The notes beneath the pieces were generated by a model. The model was given only the letters and a program-made list of their open reading frames with translations, searched no databases and was not told the origin of the DNA. From Galerina marginata (lineage: Eukaryota > Basidiomycota > Agaricomycetes > Agaricales > Galerinaceae): DNA of 64,000 nt. The position numbers and the translations under genes are program-made. Positions 52,467-62,957 of the stretch are shown piece after piece (position 1 is the first letter of the stretch; every line of letters begins with the position of its first letter). The stretch lies in NCBI GenBank assembly GCA_023014335.1, contig JAECYW010000008.1, forward strand, positions 62,001 through 126,000, read 5' to 3'.

Positions 52467-55400
52467 TCAGTTTGGTATATGAGGGCACTTGGCTCGAGTA
52501 TGGCCGACTTCTCGACATGCCCCGCACTTTCTAGCAGCCGCAATACCTCGCAACCGCGCAGAACCACTGGTAGCACCACCACCTCTTGGCGGACCCTCAA
52601 GCACACCAGTCATCCGCCGCTCTCGTGGCCTTCCCTTGGGGTTCAAAACCACTGGTTCTCGCATCCGCGCTTCTTCCGCAGCCCGATAACGAGATGCTCT
52701 ATCGAAAGAAAAGGGTGAGTATGTGCTTCAAATATTTATGATGTTTGATTTACTGGAGTTCTTGCAGATCTTCGACCAGCTCGTCGAGTTGCTCCTGGGT
52801 TTGGATACCGTTTGTCAACGGCGCGAGAGCAGCATGCGCTTCGTGGAACACCGTTCGAGCAGGAACAGTTTGCGTGGGCGGTGGAGCTGGAGTGATAGCG
52901 CGTGGGGATTCAAGTGGATTTGCTGGGATAGCCTTTGTTTTCTGATGGGCAGGGATTTCCATGTCAAGTTGTCGGATTTGTGCCTCTCGTGCGTATACAA
53001 GAGGGATTCCTTCAATATTCAGAGTGTTGTCCTGATACCATCTAGTTTTCCTCAGTTACCATGTCACAGTGAAGCCAGAGCCCGCACTCACCGACGACGA
53101 ATAACACCAATATTGAATTTTAGGCTCTTCATGGTGCTTAAAGCGCGGAAGTAGTGACGGCAAGGAATACCGACGTACATCCCCATACAACAATCGCATA
53201 CATAGTTATCGTTGGGAAGAACAGCGAGCATATGAAAGGCGTCGGTCCCATCATGTGTGATGCAGAGGAGGTGCTCGATACGCAGGCCTCTTGATTTCAC
53301 CAACCGAAGAAGCCACTTGGTTGAAATGTGAGCGTTATCATTGTCGAACGTATTCAGCATGCGCTGTGTAGCAACTTGTGTCAGTAACGCCTGTTAGTTT
53401 TTGATACAGGGCTTACTGTTTCTTCTCCACCCTCCCACGTAAAGCCTACGACTGGTCCTGCTGCAATAGCATACTCATTCTGTTAATTGATTAGATTACG
53501 TTGGTGGAAGCACAAAAACAAAAGGAAGTACATACCCAATCACGCATGCCGTCGGGCAACACCATCACTTTGACCGAGTAAAATAAACTAAGTTCCATTT
53601 GCTTGAAACAAGTCTGAAGACCGAACGGTCCTACGAACTGGCGGATAATCACAAGCGGCCCAGGAAAAATTGTTTCAATGCTTGTCCGATGCTGACGACG
53701 AGAGGACTGCATCCAAATAAGCCGTAAGTACAAGCAATCAGAAATAAGATTAGTTAAATGGATGTACATCTCGGACACGTATGAGCTCTTGGGCAGTCTG
53801 ACCATTCGTACGCTGGTTAAGACCATCAAACAATTCCTTCAAAGTCTTCTTTGCCCCACCAATCGCCTTGTTGACCCGATTTTCAACCTCAACGCGACCG
53901 TTTGTTCGAACACCACAGGTGAACTGGAAGCTCGTGAAAGCCCAGGCCCACTGTTCACGGCATGGATAGAGCTCGTTATCAAGGTATGTTTTGGCCTGTG
54001 GAAAACGGGTTGTAATGTCGTTCCATTTCTTGTCGAAGTCTTCGGGTGATATGGCTCGATAAACCTCCCAGAATGCATTTTTAAACTCCAGGTAGTCACC
54101 AGATGGAAGTAAGCGACCAAGTTTCTGGTCCACATTCCCGTCCAAATGGTGGATGCAAAAAAAGTGAGTGGCTGTTGGCATCTGACGTTTCACAGCAGCA
54201 ATAAGAGGTCGGGATCGATCAGACATGAAACCCTCTGGTGGATAGCCCGCACTGTTAAGATGGCATCGAAGGACCCAGGCATGGTGATCTTCGTCTTCGA
54301 TTGCATGCAAAGCATACCAAAGGTTACGAGAGGAATAGTGATTGTCGATTCCTATACCAATGTTGAGGGGATAACCAGTGCGATTCCGATTGTAGGTGTT
54401 GTCATTGATTAAGATGTCGCCGTAACGCTGACAAAGCGCATATTGGTCTGGCGACTGCCACCATATTCCAGTCACGACGGAATCATCATTCAACTTGATG
54501 TCGTAGTGCCACCCATGTGCTTCCTGCGTTTTCTGCTGAAGGCTTGCAATGATGGCGTTCATGTCACCACCAAGGCCTTCAACCTCTCGACGAGCATCAC
54601 CACGCGCTTTGCTCATAATATTGGTGATTTGACGAGGCTCAAGTGGGGTCTCCGATTCGTCCATTTGCGCATTCAGGACCTCGGCCAGTTGACCACGCGT
54701 GAATTTTTGAGATGTCGCAGTCGCAAGTTTGGTAATCGCCGCCTTTTGCTTGTCGGTTGGAGGACGTCTGATGGGAGCTCCTTCTGGGATTTCAGGTGCG
54801 TGGTTGTGCTCCCAATCTACCAGGGAAACCTTCCATCGTCCATCGGGTTGTCTGGTAATGTTGACATGGGCTTCGCAGCTGGTTCTGACAGACTTTCCTT
54901 TGCGATGGTCGGATGGATCTAAGTTGAGAGAATGGACAGGTATGTGTCTGTAGTAATGGTTGCACCGGAGTGTTAGCTTTTTACGATTGTTCCAGTTGTC
55001 CTGCTTGCTCTGGCCCCTTCGCCAACGATGTCCAAGTCGCTCCTCCCGGGCATATATAGCAGACTGTGCTTCTTCCTCAGAATCAAACAGTGCACCCACG
55101 CGAACGACTCCAGGCGCTACTTTCACTTCCGGTCGAGCTGCATGAGGGGGCTTTGTGTCGGGCGTGCGGATATCGATTACAAATGGTGCGCCTAACTTCT
55201 CCGTCTTGACTTCATGTTTAACTGACGTAGCAGTCGAGCCAGGTAGTTGGGTAGGCGTACAAAGGTCGATCACAGAGGGTTGATCAGGCTTCTCTTGCTT
55301 GATTTTAACTGGTGTTCTGGGCTGAAATTCGATGTCCATGTCGGAATCAGAGCCATTTGCAGCAGTAAGACTCGATGTTTTAGGCCGTTTAACCCTTTCT

Positions 55401-57217
55401 GGCGTGCAGAGATTGATGTCGGGCTTGATAGGTTCAGCCTTCACAGAAAGGCTGGCACCTGCCTTCGCCTTCGAGCTCTGTGCCTGCTTTGGACTTGGAG
55501 AACATAGGTCCACGAAAACCTCTGCAAGGCTCGCAACATCTGGTACGGCAGCCGGGGTTTCTTCTGCCTTAATTGAACTGTCAAGGCTGTTGCGACGCCG
55601 CTTTTGGCCAGGTCTGGTTGGCGAAAACATAAGGGATGTGTGAGATAAGGCTTTGTGTAATGCTGGCGCCGAAACTGATTGAGAATTTTCAAGAATGAAA
55701 GGAGGAAGAAGTGGCGAGTTGAGCGGCACTGAATGTAATTGATCAACGGTAGGAACCAAAGGCGTTTTTGTCGGACAAAGGCTTTGATATTCCGAGCGCG
55801 CATCCATTAAATTGCAGAAAGGGACAATTGGATGGTTCCCCTACAAATCATTTCATGTTAGGTGATATAATACTGGCAGTTTGTTTGATATTGGCTTACC
55901 AGGGGAGTAAAATTGTTGAAGTCATTAAACCCTGATCCGATCGACATATTGATGTCGGCCTCATCCATAGATGTGCTTGGTGTGTCTAGGATATTGGATG
56001 TCCAAGTTGAGAAGTCGCCTGTAGTCTGACTTGCTATATAATGGTAACGTAGCAAATCTTGAAGAGCCGCGTCACGAAACAGCTCGGATTGTGGTCCGCT
56101 CCATCGTCGAACACCGCCTGGACGTGAACCGACAGCAATTTCAATGAAGTTGTGCGCGATTATACCACAACTACCTTCACCGTTTCCAAGACTTTGTTGT
56201 GGAATAAATCCAGGCTTGATTTCCAAGATCGGCGGTTGACATACACCAGAAAATACCCACTGAATTACTGGAAGGATATTTGATGGTGGCGGCCGATGCA
56301 TTGAATCACCATACGTCACTGAATTTGATCCTGGGCGATATATGAAGGCGGTAAAGTGATCGTCCTTCGCTAACGGCATTGCGATTACTTGAACAGTGGT
56401 CTTCTGAATGCGCTCTCGCAGAGCAACAATCTCTGCCGTATAAATTCTGGAATGTAAATACGCTTGACAGGCGTCTATTAAAAAGGTAGTCGGAAGGATG
56501 AGGGATTGCGGAGCATGATGAAAGAGTGATGAGGATCCAATTGGCGCAGTATTCCGCTCGTGAACCGCGCGACGGAAATAAGAGAGTTCAGCAAGCGCAT
56601 TGAAGACGTCTTCTTCGAGCCATTTTTCACCCAGAAGGCATCCGAGTTTGTAAAGGGGGAAATCTGTGACAAAAAAACCATGTATCTGAGAAAGGAAAGG
56701 ACTATCGCGGAAGGATTCAAGCGCAGGTCCAAGAAATTGAAATTGCGGCAACTCTAGGCGGGTAAGGAGGTGGCGGCACTCCTGAGCGGCAGGTTGGAAA
56801 TTGCATATGTTTCGAATTAAATTAATCTGAGTTGAACAGAATATTCATCTTTAGTACCTCGTCAAATATCAAACATCCACAGATCCTTACTTTTGAGAAT
56901 GAATAATTGACCTCATATTCGAGCCCTGAATACGTGAATTTGACGTGAACAGAACGCATTCCCTCTTCGTATTTTCTCTCCATTTCCTTGGTAATAGGTA
57001 AGAGGTCCGAAAAATGAGGCAAAACCTCTCCTGGTGCAATAATTGTTGCAGCAGCTGAACTGAGCCATTCTTGAGAAAAAGCGGTCTCAGATACCGACCC
57101 TACTTCAGCAAGAGAAGGGTAAGAAAGGTTGGGTATTTGGGAAATTTTAAGGGAGCTGAAAAACTCCGTAGAGAAAGTAAGGTGCGCGAGAGGAGCAGCA
57201 TAGGTTGAGAAAGACAT
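52467..57217 (-). CDS. Ulp1-FAR1-MULE-SWIM-CCHC fusion transposase, 1,450 aa, eight exons
   Basis: Exons 57217-56891, 56826-55900, 55840-53768, 53706-53536, 53479-53417, 53363-53092, 53041-52754 and 52698-52467 add up to 4,353 nt with every phase agreeing. Domain order: residues 1-110 unknown; an Ulp1/SENP (C48) cysteine peptidase at about 170-340 with catalytic His in DDHFTAF, Asp in TYGDS, Gln in PQQSLG and Cys in GEGSCG; a disordered Ser/Pro/Lys linker (430-640); a FAR1/WRKY-GCM1-type zinc finger with terminal HNH (about 650-760); a MULE DDE transposase (about 820-1090) with Asp in NDNTYN, Asp in MSDRS, CIHH and Glu in RVEVEN; a SWIM finger (CDC...CRH, about 1240-1257); and a C-terminal CCHC knuckle (CGACREVGHTRAKC). 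Introns are 42-64 bp. The intron joining the peptidase to the transposase (55899-55841) makes a single protein. Start: ATG 57217 opens the first exon. Confidence 0.92.
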
Positions 57218-57652
57218 TCGTAGGTGATGTTGACCGTTCTATGAAAGGGAAGTGGGATTAAAAATTTTAAGAGATACCCCAGCAACGATAGAATATCATA
57301 TGAAAAAGCTGGGTTGATAATCAGCACCACCAATCAGTGGATATTGAGAGCGAAGTCAGTCTGAGTCCGAGTCCCCATAATTGGACAAAAGCCCAAGTTC
57401 AGCCCAACTTGAAAGTATCTAATCACAATTTTTACAAAAGAGAGAAGACCAGCGCCTCTTCCTGTCTGTTGCCAGCCAAGTCCCACACCTGAAGCGGCGA
57501 AGGACAAGGAAATAAGCGCCTCATGACCACGAGGGCAGCGCGTGCGAAGGGAGATTACATAACACTAAGTAAGAAACTCCGCTTTAAAGCGGCATGCACA
57601 TCCCCGAGAGTGCTAATCCTGCAATATCACTTGGGTTTCTCTGATGACGGTC

Positions 57653-57701
57653 AGAACCCCGGGTTTCTATGCGAAAGGGGGGTTTCCAAATAGAATAATC
57701 C
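57653..57701 (-). repeat. Right terminal inverted repeat of the MULE
   Basis: Inverted counterpart of 51953-52001, ending GAATAATCC just before the right copy of AGATCAGAC. The transposase promoter should lie between here and 57217. Confidence 0.9.
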
Positions 57702-57710
57702 AGATCAGAC

Positions 57711-59284
57711 GGTTGAACTCATTAATCAATTGTCTTAATGCACAGGTTCTTCTCGGTAGCATCGATAAACACAATCTCAGTGGCGTCCAATTTCCGTCAT
57801 ACTCGGGGTTCGCATCCGGGTCCCGATGAGGTCAAGGACCAATGAAGAAGTAGTCGTCATAAATGGAACAGACTTGTTAAGTCGTCTGTTGGCAATCTGG
57901 TTCCCATTAGGCCTGTGAACTTGCACCTAGGACTCGAATATGAGAAAGGAAACGAGACGAAATGGTGAGATGAACATACAGGAGGTACCAATGCGCCCAA
58001 GGGAGACTCAGGACAACGAGTCAGGGTTCATTGTGACCAGGATGTGTATGAAAGGATATTGAATCAAACCTTTCTGCGAGTCACAACCGGGCGCGAGCGG
58101 AAAAGTCAGATTGGCGAACGTACTGTCAAACGATTCGAGAAACGTAGTAACCCCATACCAAATTTATTTTAAAGAAATATCGAGACAAGGGCAAGGAATA
58201 CGATAGCGAGCAAAACGCGTCCCAGGCGCAGGAGTGCATCTAAGAGATGCTATAAGATGGTGAAACATGAGATGAGATACGGAGGTAGCGACCGTAGGGC
58301 AAAACGTACAGGAGAATACGATCCACCGAAAACCGAGAAGCGAGTCTCAACCGGGAGAAAGAAGTGCGACGACAGTTTTCGAATTCAATTGCTTTGCCGA
58401 AGATAATATCAGAAATCGAGAAATAAGATGAAATAAAAATCGTCAAATCAAACTCACCGAAATAGGGAAGACCGAAATTGTCACCTGAACGTTGAACTCC
58501 TATCGCCAGTGTCTTTTGAAATATACACAAAAGCATTAGTACGGGTCAGTGATTTGCGTGACGCATGATGTGAATTTACGCACTCCAACTGCACGAAGAG
58601 GCAATTCCAACACCACGGCAGAAGTGAGGCCTACGAGGTCGATCACCCGATAAAATGTTTCCGCCAGCAGGTACCTGTTGGTCCTAGGTAAATCAACGCG
58701 TCGAAGCGGCAAGCGAAGAGGAAAAGACTTACGTCGTACGACGTGGAAGGCTCAAAACCTGTTAAAAATTCGCCCTGGCACGCACCCCTCCGGCGGAACC
58801 ACAGTTCTTCTCTAATGTCGGATTGAAGGAAGATATGCTGTGAGGCGATAAAGGTAATCCTGACTGAGGTTAGGTTGACCGATGAGCAGAGTAAAGGCAG
58901 AAGTATGAGAGGGGGTGTGAAACGGCAGCATCCCCGGTACCACAGGCTTTTCCTCAATGCTGATGTTTTGAAACGAACATTAACAAGTAAGTGGATATCG
59001 GGTTGTTGAACACTACAAATAGATTAGGAGCATAGGGTCGCGCTAGCGATAAACGAGAATAAATTACTTTATACAGACGATGGATTGCGTGAAAACGTTC
59101 CGGGTATGTAGTATGGTACAGATTCCACGTCAGTGGGAAACACAGGTTAGTTATCCAGGAACCGATCAATATCACTAAAGAAGCAAATTTATTTCAGAAA
59201 GCGTTAATAATGGATAAATATCGAATACCTGAAAGATTGGAAGAGACGTACTAGAAAAATAGGACTCCAGCACCTTGTAAGCGG
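57711..59284. other. Gene-poor stretch with unresolved minus-strand fragments
   Basis: Minus-strand frames at 58240-58536, 58643-58957 and 58954-59175 contain hydrophobic stretches and splice-like borders, but I could not join them or match a family. They could be exons of another decayed membrane protein. Confidence 0.35.
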
Positions 59285-60238
59285 TTACGATCGTTGGATG
59301 CCCAGCTTCTTTTCTACTGCACTGGGGCTGCTCGAGTCGGTAGACAACATCAAAGCGTCACCAAATCCTGCAGCGAGTGTAGCGCTGGCCTCTTTTCCTA
59401 TCTTCTGCCATTTTTCAGTACTAAGAGTACTCCACTGAATCAGTCGGAGCCTCCTCATTTCGCCCTTGTAATTCTGCAAAACCACGAGATATCGCAAACG
59501 CGTAAAGTCGGTCGGATCGATATGGATTTCAAAGTCGGGATGGGCGGTGCGAACCCAAGATATTGGTACGATGGCGGCCTCCAAGACCTGTACGATGGGT
59601 GGAAAGATAAATAAGTTGGAAGACGAAGAACGAGGCGACAAGGCGACGGAATGAACTGACCTGGTATTGCTTAGCAGGATCATCTACAAAGTTTCGCGGC
59701 TGAACGACGAGTCGCATGCTAAAAACGAGATGAGTTCTGTGAATGTAATCGAGCTTGAACCAAAAAGTAATTACCAGTGAGTCATCACTCTATCAGCGGG
59801 GTGATTCGCCAGGTCAAGTCCGATCGTGGTCCAAGTCTGGAAACAGGCGCGCCATAACTGCAGCCAGCGCGAAAGTTCCCGATCCACTCCAAGTTCTATC
59901 CACTCTGGGGAGAATTTAGCTGGTCGTTCGTCCTTGGAAGCCAGTTGCCCAGGGTTGGTAGTAGATAGGTTGGACGGGTGAATTTTGCAGTTAAGTTTGT
60001 GGCTGGCCTTCCATGAAAAGGCTTGACACTCCTTTGACTGAAAGTTACGCGTCAATACGATGATTGAATCCAAAAAAAAGGATGACGCACGCAATACGTT
60101 ACGAGGCTGAACGCGGTTGTGATTTCAGCTCGGGGATTTGGCCAGAGATACGACGAAAGAGGCTTACAGGCATCGCGAGCAGCGCTTTATCTTGTTGCTG
60201 GGTAAATCCGTGTTGCAGTAATAGCAAGTGAGTTTCAT
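59285..60238 (-). CDS. MYND zinc-finger protein, 236 aa, with a 16-nt microexon
   Basis: Exons 60238-60168, 60106-60091, 60037-59775, 59718-59661 and 59587-59285 join in phase to 711 nt (236 residues plus stop). The N-terminus is a MYND finger: CYYCN, then KRCSRC, then LLVTYC|SKECQ, then HKLNC within residues 5-45. The 16 nt microexon (60106-60091) supplies the block ending TYC, including the fifth zinc ligand. Without it the frame is lost and one zinc ligand is missing, which makes the microexon convincing. The rest contains FSPEWIELGVDRELSRWLQLW and a beta-rich C-terminal part. Proteins of this build (MYND followed by a domain of unknown function) are frequent in mushroom genomes. It is unrelated beyond the finger to the MYND gene at 6191-7275. 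Confidence 0.85.
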
Positions 60239-60639
60239 GGCGAGTTTGCAGTCTGATGATGGCAGGAGTAGACGGAAAATGTCAGAGCGCTGTCCTCGTG
60301 TTGACTTCGAATTGATCGTGTTCCTTAGTCACGTGAATTGGTCTACCACGCCACACACGCGTGTTCGACGCGTTGATTCCGAGAGAAAGATGAAGGCAAT
60401 TGGTCATATTCAGGTCATAAAGAAGCAATTGAATCGTAAAAAAATACGACTATCTGTAACAAAGGTTAGTCCTTTGAAGTTCGAACCAAAAAAAAACTTT
60501 TCTGAAAAAGAAATAAGTCAAGAACCCAAGTCAATAGAGGAAGGCCATAGGGACGATGAAATGGGAAATTATTTAAAGATCTAGTCGACTATACTTCGTT
60601 TCCCTTTATTTTTCTTTCTCTAAATAGAGACGGAAATTA
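60239..60639. other. Intergenic
   Basis: A plus-strand 118-codon frame (60228-60584) is lysine-rich, lacks motifs and overlaps the start of the MYND gene; not supported as a gene. Confidence 0.4.
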
Positions 60640-62180
60640 TCTCATTGGCTTCCCGGATGTTGAACAGTAAACGGTTGGCGAGTGCCCACGATAGCGCAAC
60701 GGAAAATCGAGATGGAACGTCCCGAAATGCCTTCTGGAAAACCATTCAAGTTGGGTAAGTGTATCGTGGCGGTAAAAATAATAAGTACCGGTGCCGCTAG
60801 CCAGAATACCAGGGATAACATGTAGATAATGACAATCCTACACATTTTCCAAAGTTAACGATTATATCCCCGTATTTGAGTGAGAAATTTGCACCATGTA
60901 CACGAAAAAATAAACTACTGAGTCCCTAATGAGAATACCCAACAGGCTTTTGCCTCCACGAAATACCGAGGATCCGTGAAATCGATATTCACCGATGCCT
61001 CTGATTACGACCAGACAGAATAGGATGAAATCGAATGAGAGTAGTGGGATCCAGAATGTGTATGCGAAGCTAGAGTCGCCGGTAATTATGCAGATTCTTC
61101 CTCTAGGAATCGGAAGTGTTGCGCCTGTGGAAGAGACAAATATTAGACTACCTTTATTGAAAGAGAATGACACACGGGCGGCTTTAACTTGTGAACGACG
61201 TTAAAACGGAATTTGTTATCCAAACGGAAACAGTGGAGGACGCGATGTAGCAAGTGAGCATGAATGCTAGGATTTTCTTATCCAGGGAGTACAGAGCGTA
61301 GACCCGAATTTGCATGATACCTATAGAACTTAATTGTCAGTCTACTTCCATTGATTCATCGTAAAGAAAATGAATAAATAGCCTTGGACGAGCAGAGTGA
61401 CGATCAACACCGTCCATATTTCGTCGTGCCAATATCCCGAACCTAAAACCACGGAAAAAAAATTAGAAGGCTGAATGGGTACCAACGTTACATCCCCTTA
61501 CAGCTGTTTCGATTATTTTAGTTCCGCGAGGTGAGTCAGCCCGGGATCCCGTAGAAGGTAGAACGGATTTGAACTACGTACATCTGTCATTCATTATTAT
61601 AAGTTTAGAAAGATAACAAGGTCGTTCAAAACCAACCACTTACTGTATCGGTGACACCTGAAGAGTAAAGAGCTGGTGAAATATCGTCGAGAGTGTTTGA
61701 ACAGTGGGTGTGGAAAGGAGTTGCTACCATATATTTTGAAACTAAAAGGCAAGGGCAGCATATTAGGAAACAATGCGCGGCTACACGTAAATCCCTTACA
61801 CGGTATAGGCCAAGAGGAAGTATCGATTCTAACAACAGAATTAACGTTTAAACTGCGATAACATAACGGTGGCAAGGCTTACCATAAGATATAATATTGT
61901 CACAAATGACCACTTCATTTTCTGGAGGACTAGTTCTCAGCTTGCATTCCTAATCAATGATACCAGATAGAATACCCAGATCAAGGCCACCTTGAACGGC
62001 CGAGGATTTGTCTTAGGGTTTTGTAAAGGAAACAATTGATCTCTGCCATACCTCGTAATCTAAAGTAATCACTGTAGATCGTTTGAGATGGGCATAGATC
62101 TAGAGATGGCGGCTGATGATCGCTTACAGTACTCGTAAAAGACAATGGTAGTTGAAGCAACTACAAGAGGTTAGAACGGG
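60640..62180 (-). CDS. DUF6533-type multi-pass membrane protein (partly resolved exons)
   Basis: Several pieces on the minus strand match the Agaricomycete DUF6533 family in the right order. The signature VASTTIVFYEY|LITLDYE (exon ends near 62130 and 62065) is followed by KMKWSFVTILYLM (near 61900), NRYFLLAYT (near 61820), an IWTVLIVTLLVQGYLFIF helix (near 61400), and SSFAYTFWIPLLSFDFILFC with GILIRDSVVYFFV (60862-61100). A final hydrophobic stretch (CRIVIIYMLSLVFWLAAP) and a polar tail lie at 60642-60845. Exon borders between these are not all certain, and one border near 61430 seems to need a frame change. The gene may therefore be intact with more microexons, or slightly decayed. The start codon was not identified. 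Function unknown; the family has about seven membrane helices. Confidence 0.6.
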
Positions 62181-62957
62181 GGATCCATTATCAAAACTAA
62201 AGAAACCGACTTGGCGCATAACGTGAGACTTGGTCGGAAAGAAAATATGACATCGATGCAGAAAGGAAGAAAAGCAGTCAAGGGCTCGGAATTTAAAACT
62301 GACGCAATATATAGCTCTGGAAGTAATTCTCTAAAGTAGTTTCTCTCGAGATATCACTGGTCAGATTTCCGTGGGAACAGGTAAAAAGATGTCCCACGTC
62401 TGTACCGGTCCATGCAGCATTGATTCCATCGCCGTGAAGGTCGGTGCATCATTATAGAATCGTCATCGATGTCTGCGCCGCTAATTATAGTAATACTTTT
62501 AGCTCGCAGCGTTCGAAACCTCTTTTGAGAAGTCAATCTATTCTTCAACCCCTCACCCGACCCAACTCCACACTACGGTGACATGGTCCCGCAGAAGGGG
62601 CCATGTGATACACCCGAGAAAGGAGAAAATGAAGGAATGTCAGTGGAGGAGTAGCCGACATAGACAGTGACCCACGAGGTTGGCAGACCCAATGGAGCGA
62701 TCTATTCGATACTTACCGTCAATGATAAAAAACATATCGCTCTATCCGCTCCTACTTCAACTTCCGGTAACGAAACTATACCGCCCAGCTCTCACAGATT
62801 TCTCAACGGGTTCATGCGGCCCAAAATAGTTTTAGGGTTATACTTTAGACATGCTTCCCGGTGCAATCTATATCTCTTCACGTGGAGATTCTAGTCCCTC
62901 TGTCATATATTTCCACCCAACTGGACCAACTGTATTAATGAGTTAAGTAGATGAGAA
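62181..62957. other. Intergenic
   Basis: Upstream region of the DUF6533 gene; no other supported gene. Confidence 0.4.

Larger units (their letters stand above)
51953..57701 (-). mobile_element. Complete Mutator-like element (MULE), 5.75 kb
   Basis: The ends are inverted repeats. Both read GGATTATTCTATTTGGAAAC inward and continue with ACCCCCCTTTCG, an exact match of about 30 bp followed by a further roughly 20 bp imperfect match. Immediately outside both ends is AGATCAGAC (51944-51952 and 57702-57710), a 9 bp target duplication, the hallmark length for MULEs. The interior encodes one eight-exon transposase gene on the minus strand with no frame disruption. Intact ends, intact target duplication and intact gene suggest a recent and possibly autonomous insertion. 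Confidence 0.95.

Noticed and set aside
53762..55643. Plus-strand frames inside the MULE
   Set aside because: Antisense shadows of the transposase exons.
60228..60584. 118-codon lysine-rich plus-strand frame
   Set aside because: Overlaps the start of the MYND gene on the opposite strand and has no recognisable features.
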